DNA of 64,000 nucleotides, from positions 496,001-560,000 of the forward strand of contig JADJNY010000001.1 of NCBI GenBank assembly GCA_016714045.1, written 5' to 3'. The notes beneath the pieces were generated by a model. The model saw only the letters and a program-made list of their open reading frames with translations, was not told where the DNA came from and made no database searches. How positions within the stretch are numbered: the first letter of the stretch is position 1; the number at the start of each line of letters is the position of its first letter. Made by a program: the position numbers and the translations under genes. This DNA is from Planctomycetota bacterium (lineage in GTDB: Bacteria > Planctomycetota > UBA1135 > GCA-002686595). Shown one piece after another: positions 18,564 through 26,872 of the stretch.

Positions 18564-20006
18564 TCACTGCAACGCGTCGGCGAGCCGCAGTCTCCGGACC
18601 TCTGTCGCGCCGCGCTGGAGGACACACAGCTCGCGACCGTCGGGTGTCGGCAACACGTCGAGCACGCGCTCGTCCCAGAGCGGCTCGTCGATCTCGACGC
18701 AGAGCACGCTGCCGCGCTCGCGGTCGACGATCACGATTCGATCGGGACCGGCACGCGCGACGAGCAACGGTCCGGCGACGTGAGCGCGACCGACGCCGCC
18801 TCTACGGCTCTCGAACTCCCAGGACTGCTCGAGTTCGCCGAGCGGTGAGAGGACGTGGAGCGTCAAGGGTGGACCTCCGCGCACAGGGTCGCGCCGCTCG
18901 TGGACCACGAGCCCACCGTCCGGCGTTAGCTCGGCCTGCGAGATCTCTCCGAGCCAGAGTCGATCGGCCCGACGTCCGAACGCGACTGCGCTCGCACCGG
19001 AGGGCGTCACGAGGTCGGCGCGCTCCAGATTCACTTCGAAGCGCCATCCGGCGAGCGCCGATGCCGTCGATGCGAAGGACCACATCGGCTCCGCGAACGG
19101 TCGCGGCGACTCGCACCGGTCAAGCTCGACACCGCGCGCGTCGAAGCGCACGCGGCCGTGATCCAGGACGTCGAGCGTGCCGTCGGGATGCCAAGCGAGT
19201 TGCGCGAACACGCCGCGGAAGCGCATGCGGAGCTCACGCGTCCAGAGCCAGCGTCCATCCGCTGCGTGGAGCGTCAGTCGATCTTGGCCCCGAGGGAGAA
19301 CGGCGAGCGAGCCATCGGGACCGAGCGCGAAGCGGGACTCCACCTCGTCGATGGGCGGATCGAAGTGCGTTCGCCCGAGTTCCTGGAGGCGTACGGCAGG
19401 ACACGCGCTCCAATCGATTCGCAACGTGACACCACGCGAGCGGCTGCGATGCAGGGGCCGTGGCGCGGGTGGCGTGCCCGGCGACGGTGCCGCGAACTCG
19501 GCCTTCGGTGGTGCGCCGAGTCGGCTCCCCGTGACGACGTCGAACGACCAGACGCGGTCCGTCGAATCGTCCCGCATGCCGCCGAGTTCGACGACGAACT
19601 CGTGGGTGTCCTCCGCGAGGTGAGCGCTCTGCACCCACGGCGACGGGCCTTGATCGGGGCCGCGAAACGCGCGGCGCGCTGCAGCCGCGAGTCGATGCGC
19701 GGTCCCATCGGCGTCGAGGAGGGCGGCGAGCACTCGAGCTCCATCTCGGAACGGGTTGCCCACGCAGGCACAACCGAGCGCGCGCCCGTCGTCCGTGACG
19801 ACGACGTCGGTGAGCGCGAACGGATGGCATCCTTCCCAGGCCAGCACACCATGGTGCAGCGCTCGATAGTCGGCGGCTCCTTCTCCCCAGCGGTCGTGCG
19901 GATCGACTTCGAGCTGCCACGCGCCCGAGCGCGACGTGTAGCGCGCGGGATCGAGGGGCGCGGGCACGGATTGCGGCGCGAGCGTGAAGAAGAGCGCGGC
20001 GATCAC
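18564..20006 (-). CDS. Exported beta-propeller-like protein, unknown function
   Basis: A 480-aa protein with a short signal peptide (MIAALFFTLAPQSVPA). It has repeated short beta-rich blocks of the form 'DGSLAVLPRGQDRLTLHAADGRWLW', 'DGTLDVLDHGRVRFDARG', 'DGGLVVHERRD' and 'RIVIVDRERGSVLCVEI', which suggest a propeller. The N-terminal quarter has a CACVGNPF motif. It ends LRRLRLADALQ, and a decayed duplicate of this 3' end follows palindromic repeat copy 4 about 2.9 kb away. No catalytic residues recognised. Confidence 0.72.
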   Translation of the reverse strand: MIAALFFTLAPQSVPAPLDPARYTSRSGAWQLEVDPHDRWGEGAADYRALHHGVLAWEGCHPFALTDVVVTDDGRALGCACVGNPFRDGARVLAALLDADGTAHRLAAAARRAFRGPDQGPSPWVQSAHLAEDTHEFVVELGGMRDDSTDRVWSFDVVTGSRLGAPPKAEFAAPSPGTPPAPRPLHRSRSRGVTLRIDWSACPAVRLQELGRTHFDPPIDEVESRFALGPDGSLAVLPRGQDRLTLHAADGRWLWTRELRMRFRGVFAQLAWHPDGTLDVLDHGRVRFDARGVELDRCESPRPFAEPMWSFASTASALAGWRFEVNLERADLVTPSGASAVAFGRRADRLWLGEISQAELTPDGGLVVHERRDPVRGGPPLTLHVLSPLGELEQSWEFESRRGGVGRAHVAGPLLVARAGPDRIVIVDRERGSVLCVEIDEPLWDERVLDVLPTPDGRELCVLQRGATEVRRLRLADALQ

Positions 20007-20062
20007 GGCTCCGCTAGTCGCGCAGCGTAGGCACGGTCACGCGCTCGTACCCGGGTGCGGAG

Positions 20063-20095
20063 ACCTTTTTCGTGGCGTCACGAAAAAGGTCCCGT
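20063..20095. repeat. Palindromic repeat, copy 2
   Basis: ACCTTTTTCGTG (20063-20074) pairs perfectly with CACGAAAAAGGT (20079-20090) around a GCGT loop, followed by CCCGTCGCGG. Read on the plus strand in one frame it gives L-F-R-G-V-T-K-K-V-P, nearly the same residues that copy 3 encodes inside dinD. Confidence 0.9.
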
Positions 20096-20430
20096 CGCGG
20101 TGTCGGTCGAACGAGGCGGCGCATGCAGCGCCGTGTTCGTCGCGACGCGAAGCGCCGTCGTGCGGTCGAGACGGAGCACGCTCCCGGCGCTCGACGTCGG
20201 CCACGAGGGCCGTCCAGGTGAGCGCCTCGCAGCCCGCGCGCACTCCACGCGCCGGCGCAGAGAGTGGGGAAAGTCCGCGCTCCACGCGGAGCCCACCCGC
20301 GCTGGCGCTGCGCCGCGGCCGATCGATCCACGCTTCGTAGCGTGCAGGAGCGAGGCATCGGACGCTCGTGCGGGTGTCGTCTCCGTCGCCGAGACCTCCG
20401 TGCTGCACGTGCAGCGCGGGAACCACCGGG

Positions 20431-20437
20431 AAAGGAG
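20431..20437 (+). promoter_or_regulatory. Ribosome binding site of dinD
   Basis: AAAGGAG lies 10 bases before ATG 20448. It is one of the few near-consensus Shine-Dalgarno sequences in the window. It settles the dinD start against the much longer open frame that begins at 20055. Confidence 0.75.
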
Positions 20438-20447
20438 TCCTGTCGAG

Positions 20448-21293
20448 ATGGATCGAGTCGAGATCGCGAGGCTGTTCGCACGCTTCGAGGCGCTGGTGCA
20501 CGACGCGGAGGGCGTCGAGTGCTGGTGCGCGCGCGACCTGTTGTCGCTGTTCGGGTACGACCGTTGGGAGAACTTCGTCGCGGTCGTCGAGCGCGCGCGG
20601 CACGCGTGCAAGAAGGCGGGGAACACACTGTCCGACCATTTTCGTGGCGTCACGAAAATGGTCCCGTTGGGCTCGGGCGCGGAGCGCGCGATCGACGACG
20701 TGCTGCTCACGCGCTACGCGTGCTACCTGATCGCGCAGAACGGCGACCCGCGGAAGGCGGAGGTAGCGTTCGCGCAGACCTACTTCGCGGTGCAGACGCG
20801 CAAGCAGGAGCTCGTCGAGCAGCGGTTCCTCGAGCACGAACGCTTGCGCGCGCGCTCGCAGCTCGCGTCGAGCGAGAAGGAGCTCTCCGCGGTGCTCTTC
20901 CAGCGCTTGAAGGACGAGCGGTGCTTCGCGCGGATCCGCAGCGCGGGAGACGCGGCGCTGTTCGGCGGCCGCACGACGCAGTCGATGAAGCGCAAGCTCG
21001 GCGTGCCGGCGAGCCGCGCGCTCGCGGACTACCTGCCGACGATCACGATCAAGGCGAAGGACCTCGCGAACGAGATGACGACGTTCCGAGTGCGCGAGCG
21101 CGACCTCGGCGACGAGCCGTCGATCACGAAGGAGCACATCGGGAACCACCGCGAGGTGCGCGCCGCGCTCGGGAAGCGCGGCATCCGTCCCGAGGACCTG
21201 CCGGCGGAAGAGGACGTGCAGAAGCTCGAGCGCCGGCTGCGCAAGGACGTGGAGCGGCTGCCGCGCGAGGCGCAGCGGAAGAAACAGGAGTGA
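20448..21293 (+). CDS. dinD: DNA damage-inducible protein D (DinD) family
   Basis: A 281-aa cytosolic protein of the DinD/BRO-N-like family. Family landmarks in order: CWCARDLLSLFGYDRWENF (about 25-43), ARHACKKAGNTLSDHF (about 50-65), KMVPLGSGAER (about 70-80), LTRYACYLIAQNGDPRK (about 88-104), FAQTYFAVQTRKQELVEQR and GRTTQSMKRKLGV...LADYLPTITIKAKDLANEMT, then the charged C-terminus. In E. coli DinD is induced by DNA damage and inhibits RecA filaments; that this homologue does so is inference. Codons 63-72 (D-H-F-R-G-V-T-K-M-V) are themselves a near-perfect hairpin, copy 3 of the local palindromic repeat. Confidence 0.92.
   Translation: MDRVEIARLFARFEALVHDAEGVECWCARDLLSLFGYDRWENFVAVVERARHACKKAGNTLSDHFRGVTKMVPLGSGAERAIDDVLLTRYACYLIAQNGDPRKAEVAFAQTYFAVQTRKQELVEQRFLEHERLRARSQLASSEKELSAVLFQRLKDERCFARIRSAGDAALFGGRTTQSMKRKLGVPASRALADYLPTITIKAKDLANEMTTFRVRERDLGDEPSITKEHIGNHREVRAALGKRGIRPEDLPAEEDVQKLERRLRKDVERLPREAQRKKQE
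20634..20663. repeat. Palindromic repeat, copy 3, inside dinD
   Basis: GACCATTTTCGTG (20634-20646) pairs with CACGAAAATGGTC (20651-20663) around GCGT, a 13-bp perfect stem inside the dinD coding region. It encodes the family-conserved HF...KMV segment, so here the repeat is in-frame coding sequence. Confidence 0.9.
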
Positions 21294-21350
21294 GCGCGCG
21301 CGAGCGATGCGCCGAGGTGCGGGGCGTGGAGCGCGCGCGATGACGAGCCG

Positions 21351-21384
21351 GGGACCCTTTTCGTGGCGCCACGAAAAGGGTCCC
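21351..21384. repeat. Palindromic repeat, copy 4
   Basis: GGGACCCTTTTCGTGGC (21351-21367) is followed directly by its exact reverse complement GCCACGAAAAGGGTCCC (21368-21384), a perfect 34-bp palindrome 57 bp after the dinD stop. It could also end dinD transcription. Confidence 0.92.
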
Positions 21385-21505
21385 GTCACGGGCCGGGAGC
21401 GCGTCCACGCGTGCTGGGCCATGCGCACGATGGAAGAACTCGGCCAGCCGCGCGCGGTCCGTGCAGCGCGTCGGCGAGGCGTCGTCTCCAGGACTCCGGA
21501 CGAAA
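21385..21505 (-). pseudogene. Decayed duplicate of the 3' end of the beta-propeller gene
   Basis: The sequence after copy 4 aligns by eye with that after copy 1 (18491-18603). Shared blocks in the same order are CACGCGTGCTG / GACGCGTGCTG, GCGCACGAT / ACGCACGAT, CTCGGCCA / GTCGGCCA, GCGTCGGCGAG and GACTCCGGAC / TCTCCGGAC. At copy 1 the last blocks encode the C-terminus RLADALQ of the propeller gene at 18564-20006. Only the tail remains here, with no open frame of its own. Confidence 0.6.
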
Positions 21506-21563
21506 CAACGCGGGGCCGGACCCGCGTCCGACCCCGCGCACCCATCTCTTCACATCCAGTTCC

Positions 21564-23369
21564 TCACGGCCCGACCGTGAACCAGAGCGCGTCGGACAGG
21601 ACGGCGCCGAGCTCCGACTTCGGGTCGCGGATCCACGCTTGGGCCCACACCGTCTCCGTGCCGAACAGCGGGCCGCGCGCGAGGCCCGCCGGCGTCTGCA
21701 CGAACTGGTTCCAGTCGACCGAGAGCGCGCCGTTGCACGCGGAGGGCGTCCCGCCCGTCGACTGCAGTCGCGTGCGCTGCACGGGCTCGTTCACGCACCA
21801 CGTGCTCCCGTCCGCGCCGAACGGCACGGCCTCGGGGCCGGTGAAGCCGAACACGATCATCCCCATGCGGCCGCCCTCGACGCCGTCGACGCGCACCTCG
21901 AAACCGCTGCCGGCGAGCGCGCTCGGCACGCCCGCGGCGGAGATCACGCCCTTGCATCCGAGCGCGCTCGTCGCCGACGTGCAGTAACTCGCGATGGTCG
22001 GCACGAACGCGCCGAGGTCGCGCACGAACACGTCCGTCTGCAGGTTCGCGTCGCCGACGACGAGGTCCTCCGCGCCCGAGTAGAACGCCACGCGCGTTCC
22101 GTCCGACGAGAGCGCGCCGTGCGCGCTGAACGCGCTCGACGGCGCGCCGTCGTAGCAGCGGCTCGCGAGGATCGTCGTGCCGAGGTCGAGCGATCGCACG
22201 TACACGTCGAGGTGCGCGCCGGACACGCCCGGCACGAGCGAGCTCGCCCAGCCCTCGAAGACCACCGTGCGGCCGTCGGCGGAGAGGCACGGCCGGTCGC
22301 ACGCGCCGTTCGCGTTCGTGCCGTCCGTGGCGACGCTCGCGCGCACGGTCGTGCCGAGCTCGAGGTCGCGCACGTACACGTCGAACGGAGCGAGCGGGAG
22401 CTCGGCCACCAGGTTCGTCGCCGCGCTCTGGAACGCCACGTAGCGCCCGTCCGCCGAGATCGACGCGTGCTGGCTGCCGGCGTTGCCCTGCGAGCCGTTC
22501 GCGCCCCGGCTCGCGAGCACCGTCGTGCCGAGCACGAGGTCGCGCACGAACACGTCGCTGGCGCCGTTCTCGTCGCTCGCCACGAGGTTCCATGCCGCGC
22601 TCGAGAAGACGACGTAGCGTCCGTCGGCGGAGAGCGCGTCGACCGCGCTCGCGTCGATCGCCTGCGCTCCGTCGAAGGCGAGGCTCGCGCGGCGCGTCGT
22701 GTTCGAGAGGAGGTCGCGCACGAAGACGTCCGCGACCGCGTTGTCGTCGTCGTTGACGAGGTCGTCCGCCGCGCACGTGAACGCGACCCAGCGTCCGTCC
22801 GCGCTGATGCGCGGGCTCGAGCTCGCGCCGTGGCCGAGCGTCTGGTTCCACGCGCGGCTCGCCAGGACGGTCGTGCGCGCGACGCGGTCGAAGACGAAGA
22901 CGTCGAGCTTGCCGTTCGTGTCGCCCGTCACGAGGTCGCTCGCAAAGCTCTCGAAGGCGACGAAGCGTCCGTCGGCCGAGAGCGACGGCGCGCGGCTGGC
23001 TCCCGCGCCGGAGCGTCCGCTGGGCGTGCGGCTGACGAGGATCGTCCTGCCGTGCCGCAGGTCGTGCAGGAACACGTCGCGCTGCCCGTTCGTATCGAGC
23101 GCGTCGCTCGGCACGAGGTCGTCCGCGTAGGAATCGAAGGCGACCCAGCGCCCGTCGGCGGAGAGCGCGGCGTTCAAGCTGGGGCCGTTCGCGCCGCGCC
23201 CGTCGGAGGCGACGCTCGCGCGCAGCGTGGCGCTCGTCTGCGCGGTGGAACTCGCGGCGAGGAGCGCGAGCGCGGCGGCCGCGTGGAGGATCGGCAGCGC
23301 GCGCGCGCACGGGGCGAGGGAACGGACGGTCTGCGACGGGTGCGTCGCGGGGGAGATCGACGTCGTCAT
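21564..23369 (-). CDS. Exported PD40/TolB-like beta-propeller protein
   Basis: A 601-aa protein starting at ATG 23369, with a membrane-targeting segment at about residues 27-45 (ALPILHAAAALALLAASSTAQ). It then has eight or nine repeats of the form 'SADGRYVAFQSAATNLV...DVFVRDLELGTT', a WD40-like PD40 propeller. After about residue 460 comes a different Cys-containing domain (SYCTSATSALGCKGVISAAG ... WIRDPKSELGAVLSDALWFTVGP), which I know from other exported proteins of this planctomycete lineage. It is distinct from the CPC-type domain at 14 and 47 kb. Role unknown; a cell-surface or periplasmic binding protein is likely. Confidence 0.88.
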   Translation of the reverse strand: MTTSISPATHPSQTVRSLAPCARALPILHAAAALALLAASSTAQTSATLRASVASDGRGANGPSLNAALSADGRWVAFDSYADDLVPSDALDTNGQRDVFLHDLRHGRTILVSRTPSGRSGAGASRAPSLSADGRFVAFESFASDLVTGDTNGKLDVFVFDRVARTTVLASRAWNQTLGHGASSSPRISADGRWVAFTCAADDLVNDDDNAVADVFVRDLLSNTTRRASLAFDGAQAIDASAVDALSADGRYVVFSSAAWNLVASDENGASDVFVRDLVLGTTVLASRGANGSQGNAGSQHASISADGRYVAFQSAATNLVAELPLAPFDVYVRDLELGTTVRASVATDGTNANGACDRPCLSADGRTVVFEGWASSLVPGVSGAHLDVYVRSLDLGTTILASRCYDGAPSSAFSAHGALSSDGTRVAFYSGAEDLVVGDANLQTDVFVRDLGAFVPTIASYCTSATSALGCKGVISAAGVPSALAGSGFEVRVDGVEGGRMGMIVFGFTGPEAVPFGADGSTWCVNEPVQRTRLQSTGGTPSACNGALSVDWNQFVQTPAGLARGPLFGTETVWAQAWIRDPKSELGAVLSDALWFTVGP

Positions 23370-23636
23370 GGCCCGGCACCTCCGGCCGAGCGGAGCGTCG
23401 CGCTCGAGAGCACCGAACCGACGGGCCTCGAGGGGCGCGCGCGCGGCACAAGGGAACTGTGGGGGCACGGTAGGGAAGGTGCGCGCCCCGCGCATGCGGC
23501 GGAGTGGGCAGGAAGGGCGGGCCGTAGGCGGGAGCGCGGGGACGAAGGAGGTAGGGGCGCTCCGCCGGAGGGTGCGCGACGTGGGGACGGACGCTAGGCT
23601 CCGCGCGACCACCAACCCAAGCCGGATCCGAACCTC

Positions 23637-24134
23637 ATGCTCGACAAGAACGACGTGCGCGACGTGCTCCTGAAGGAGATCGACATCTGCATCCACCTCC
23701 ACGGCAAGCTGCCGAAGGGCGCGGAGAGCTACCGGCCGACGCCGGCGCAGCGCTCGACGCTCGAGCTCGCGCAGTACCTGTCGCACTGCGGCGAGAGCGG
23801 GATCCGTGCGCTGCTCGACGGGAACTGGAGCGCGTGGGAGGCGAACTCGAAGCGGGCGGCGACGATGACGCTGGCGGAGTTTCCCGCGGAGATGGAGCGG
23901 CAGAAGAAGGCGATCGCGGGGATCTTCGAGACGATGACGCCCGCGCAGTTCGCGACGCAGGAAGCGACGATGCCGGCGGGGGAGAAGCTCAAGCTCGGGC
24001 GGGCGTTGTTGGAGGGCCCGATGCGGTGGATGACGGGGTATCGCATGCAGCTCTTCCTCTACGCGAAGGCGGCGGGGGCGAAGGAAATCGGCACGGCGAA
24101 TTGTTGGATGGGGATGGACTGGCCGAAGAGCTGA
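23637..24134 (+). CDS. DinB-like four-helix protein
   Basis: A 165-aa cytosolic all-helical protein starting MLDKNDVRDVLLKEIDICIHLHGKL. It has AQRSTLELAQYLSHCGESGIRALLDG, a MERQKKAIAGIFETMTPAQF block, and ends in GPMRWMTGYRMQLFLYAKAAGAKEIGTANCWMGMDWP. The pattern fits the DinB/YfiT-type metal-binding bundle superfamily; His residues at about 19-21 and 50 are possible metal ligands. Such proteins are often thiol-dependent transferases. The assignment is by fold resemblance only. Confidence 0.7.
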   Translation: MLDKNDVRDVLLKEIDICIHLHGKLPKGAESYRPTPAQRSTLELAQYLSHCGESGIRALLDGNWSAWEANSKRAATMTLAEFPAEMERQKKAIAGIFETMTPAQFATQEATMPAGEKLKLGRALLEGPMRWMTGYRMQLFLYAKAAGAKEIGTANCWMGMDWPKS

Positions 24135-24153
24135 GCGCGTACACGTGGAAACG

Positions 24154-24197
24154 ACCCGGCCCGCCGAACAGCGAGTTCGAGCGGGCCGGGTGTTTTG
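24154..24197 (+). terminator. Intrinsic terminator after the DinB-like gene
   Basis: ACCCGGCCCGC (24154-24164) pairs with GCGGGCCGGGT (24181-24191) across a 16-base loop and is followed by GTTTTG. This is a good rho-independent terminator 20 bp after the stop at 24134. Confidence 0.8.
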
Positions 24198-24311
24198 CCA
24201 AATGGCGTGGAGCGGTGCGCAGCATCAGCATGTGCGACGTCGGGAGTGGTTCTCCGATGACCGGAACGCACCGTCGGTGATGCCCTGGTCTAACTCGGTT
24301 GCACTGAGCGA

Positions 24312-24345
24312 CGAGGTGGATTCAAGCGATCTCAAATCCACCTCG
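24312..24345 (-). terminator. Hairpin after the minus-strand 201-aa gene
   Basis: CGAGGTGGATT (24312-24322) pairs with AATCCACCTCG (24335-24345) across 12 bases, 13 bp beyond the stop of the minus-strand gene. There is no T-run, so its strength as a terminator is uncertain. Confidence 0.5.
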
Positions 24346-24357
24346 CTGAATCAAGTA

Positions 24358-24963
24358 TCAGTGGTCCCGGAGCTTCCTGGAGTCGATTTCCTGAGCGAGC
24401 CACTTCAGCTCCAGCACGTAATCAGAGGCTTCGGGGAGTTTTTCCGGCTCACAGCGTGCTATCTTGTAGGCCGTTACGCCCTTCGAGTCGTCCGGGAATG
24501 ACTCGACTCGAAAGCTCTCTGTGCGACTCGTCGCCGGCGATAGATCTTGCCCCTTGGGCAATTCGACCAACTCGTAGTGCCCACGGCGAATCTCCTCGGC
24601 CAGATACTCGTCCATGAGCTTGTGCAAATCCTTGCTAAGTGACTCATGGGCAAACTTGATTTCGCCCTCCGTAGCATGAGCGTACTTGCGCTGAAGGACA
24701 TCAGCACTCAGCCGCTCTGGCGACGCAGTCGACGATGGAGAAGATTCAACCGGTCGGCTGTGCGTGATGGCCTCAGCCGCGACTGGCTGATTAGGTTCCT
24801 CAAGGACAGCGGGTCCTGCCTCCGATCCGGTTCGCTTTGTAGAAAGGGGCTGAGGAGCCTCCTTACCCTTGGTGGTGGGCCTGTTGCTGCCGTAGTAGCT
24901 GCCCACCACGGCGGCGGCAACAAGCAGTAACAGGCAAGAGTATTGGACGAGACGTCTGGTCAT
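24358..24963 (-). CDS. Membrane-anchored protein of unknown function
   Basis: A 201-aa protein with an N-terminal membrane segment (about residues 8-25, YSCLLLLVAAAVVGSYYG) that could be a signal anchor. A Ser/Thr/Pro-rich linker to about residue 85 and a charged helical C-terminal half follow (YAHATEGEIKFAHESLSKDLHKLMDEYLAEEIRRG). No family recognised. The region has visibly lower G+C (by eye about 55-60 percent) and less biased third positions than its neighbours. The gene starts 8 bp after the stop of a small Cys-rich secreted protein and is probably cotranscribed. Confidence 0.65.
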   Translation of the reverse strand: MTRRLVQYSCLLLLVAAAVVGSYYGSNRPTTKGKEAPQPLSTKRTGSEAGPAVLEEPNQPVAAEAITHSRPVESSPSSTASPERLSADVLQRKYAHATEGEIKFAHESLSKDLHKLMDEYLAEEIRRGHYELVELPKGQDLSPATSRTESFRVESFPDDSKGVTAYKIARCEPEKLPEASDYVLELKWLAQEIDSRKLRDH

Positions 24964-24971
24964 GATTGACC

Positions 24972-25382
24972 TCACTGGCAATTGGGACACGCGAAGAGCA
25001 TCGTCACCCAGTCCGCTCCACTCACGGGGCAGGGGAAAATTACCTTCTGGCTGGAGCGCCGGTGCGGATCGCACTGGAGATTCACCGATCCCGATCCACT
25101 CGAACCCATCGAGCATGGCGGGCAAGTCGTTGACCAACTGTAGTTCCAGTGGCAGCCGCTGCAGTACCCGCTACCGATCGTGGGGGTGACCGAGTAGCTG
25201 TACCCGCACGCGGGCGGGCAGCTACACTCCCCGGCAGCGGAAACCGTCACGCTGTCTGCACACTGGGGAACCTGGAGCGAGCACATCCAACTCCATGCGA
25301 CTCCCGGGATGACGATGGCGAGCGAGGTGCGAGCGAAACGTGCGGCGAGGGAGATGAGACGAACGTCTGAATTGCGAAGCAT
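24972..25382 (-). CDS. Small Cys-rich secreted protein
   Basis: A 136-aa protein with a hydrophobic N-terminal segment (about 19-35, ARTSLAIVIPGVAWSWMCSL) and then a Cys-rich mature part with clusters such as CSCPPACGY, CSGCHWN, CPPC and a final CPNC, at least 13 Cys in total. Pairs of CxxC suggest metal binding or disulfides. It has no recognised family. It shares the lower-G+C patch with the 201-aa gene downstream, suggesting recent acquisition of the pair. Confidence 0.6.
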   Translation of the reverse strand: MLRNSDVRLISLAARFARTSLAIVIPGVAWSWMCSLQVPQCADSVTVSAAGECSCPPACGYSYSVTPTIGSGYCSGCHWNYSWSTTCPPCSMGSSGSGSVNLQCDPHRRSSQKVIFPCPVSGADWVTMLFACPNCQ

Positions 25383-25610
25383 GATCGTTCCTCAACAAGT
25401 CGGCGCGAGGCCGAATTGGTCTGGGGTTTGGGATGAAGCCCCCCCCCCCCCTGCGGGATTGTCAGAGGGAGAGGTGCGACTTCCGGAGGCTACTTCGGAT
25501 GGGCTCGCAGGTCAAGCTGACGCGCACGCGGCCCTGCCGACCCTCGAGTCACGGACTGAGTGCTTGGGACCTACCCTTGGGTTCCTTGGTCGCACTACCC
25601 GAGACTTCAC
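25383..25610. other. Upstream region with a 13-C run
   Basis: Intergenic between the argJ stop and the Cys-rich secreted gene, with a run of 13 C at 25439-25451. It may hold the promoter of the secreted pair; no clear promoter or terminator was identified. The run may be a base-calling artefact like those near 8.6 and 10.0 kb. Confidence 0.5.
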
Positions 25611-26843
25611 TCACGACCGATAGTCCGCGTTGATCCGCACGTAGTCCGCGCTGAAGTCGCACGTCCACGCCTCCGCGCTCGCCGTCCCCTTCGCGAGGTC
25701 GACGCCGAGGATGACCTCGTGGTTGTTCAGGAGGTGCAGGTGTGCCGCGCCTTCGTTCTCCGGGTGCGGCTTCCCGTCCGAGTACACGTCCGCGTCGCCG
25801 ATCCACACGCGCGCGTTGCGCGGGTCGAACTCCACGCCGCTCCGGCCGGCCGCCGCGAGGATCCGGCCCCAGTTCGGGTCGCGGCCGTGGACCGCGGTCT
25901 TCGTCAGCGGGCTCGTCGCGATCGTCCGCGCCACGATCGACGCGGCTTCTTCGCTCGGCGCGCCTTGGACCTGCACCGTCACGAGGCGAGTCGCGCCCTC
26001 GCCGTCGGCGGCGATCGTCCGGCACAGCTCCTGGCTCACGTCGAGCACCGACTTGAACAAGAGCTCCTCGCTCGTCGCGTTCGGCTGCTGCGCCGACTGC
26101 ACGCGCGAGTTCCAGAACAGCACCGTGTCGTTCGGGCTCGTGTCGCCGTCGACCGTCAACCGGTGGAAGCTCTTGTCCGCGATCGAGCGCAGCACCTGCT
26201 TCACGTCCTTCACCGCCGGCCCGTCCGAGAGCAGGAACCCGAACATCGTCGCCATGTTCGGGTGGATCATCCCCGACCCCTTCGCGACGCCGGTCACGCG
26301 GAACGGCGGGCCGCTCTTCTCCTCGACCGCCACCGTGCGCACCTTCGGCACGAGGTCGGTCGTCATGATCGCCTGCGCGAAGTCGCCGAGACCGCGCTCG
26401 CTCGCGTTCGTCACGAGCCCGGGCAAGGCACCCAGGATCTTCTCGACCGGCAGCCGCGCGCCGATGACGCCGGTGCTCATGAACAGCACCTGCTCGGGCG
26501 GGCACCCGATCAGCTCGGCGAGCGCACTCTGGATGCGCCGGTTGTCCTCGAGCCCCTGCTCGCCCGTCGAGCAGTTCGCATTACCGCTGTTCACGAGCAG
26601 CGCGCGCACCTTCCCGCCCGACTTCTTCAAGCTCTCGCGGCACACGACGATGTGGCTGCCGAGCAAGAGGTTCTTCGTGAACAGCGCCGCCGCGGGAAAC
26701 GCCTGCGCGCCGACGATGAGCCCGAGGTCGAGCTTCACCTTCTTCACGCGGATGCCGCAGTGCACCGCGCTCGCCTTGAAGCCGCTGGGGAGGACCGGGC
26801 GCGCGTCGCTGACGCGCTTCTGGGTGAGGATCGGTTGTTCCAT
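25611..26843 (-). CDS. argJ: Bifunctional ornithine acetyltransferase/N-acetylglutamate synthase
   Basis: ArgJ (410 aa) moves the acetyl group from N-acetylornithine to glutamate, recycling it, and in bifunctional forms also acetylates glutamate with acetyl-CoA. The hallmark self-cleavage site is present as KGSGMIHPNMATMFGFLLSDG; cleavage before the Thr makes the alpha and beta chains. Other family blocks are ALLVNSGNANCSTGEQG, MSTGVIGARLPVEKI and GRDPNWGRILAAAGRSG. ATG 26843 gives the usual length; upstream in-frame GTG codons would overlap argH. It is the last gene of the arg operon, and with ArgJ present no argA or argE is needed. Confidence 0.95.
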   Translation of the reverse strand: MEQPILTQKRVSDARPVLPSGFKASAVHCGIRVKKVKLDLGLIVGAQAFPAAALFTKNLLLGSHIVVCRESLKKSGGKVRALLVNSGNANCSTGEQGLEDNRRIQSALAELIGCPPEQVLFMSTGVIGARLPVEKILGALPGLVTNASERGLGDFAQAIMTTDLVPKVRTVAVEEKSGPPFRVTGVAKGSGMIHPNMATMFGFLLSDGPAVKDVKQVLRSIADKSFHRLTVDGDTSPNDTVLFWNSRVQSAQQPNATSEELLFKSVLDVSQELCRTIAADGEGATRLVTVQVQGAPSEEAASIVARTIATSPLTKTAVHGRDPNWGRILAAAGRSGVEFDPRNARVWIGDADVYSDGKPHPENEGAAHLHLLNNHEVILGVDLAKGTASAEAWTCDFSADYVRINADYRS

Positions 26844-26872
26844 GTTCGTCGTCTTCGTCTCGTTCGTCACGC

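Larger units (their letters stand above)
20007..20447. other. Intergenic stretch between divergent propeller gene and dinD
   Basis: About 440 bp holding palindromic repeat copy 2 (20063-20090) and the dinD ribosome binding site. I see no convincing gene: open frames on both strands are composition-driven. No clear -35/-10 pair stands out, and no LexA-type operator was recognised by eye. Confidence 0.5.

Noticed and set aside
18457..21384. The four palindromes as simple transcription terminators
   Set aside because: Copy 3 lies inside an intact coding region, and none is followed by a clear T-run. They share flanking sequence, which terminators would not need to do.
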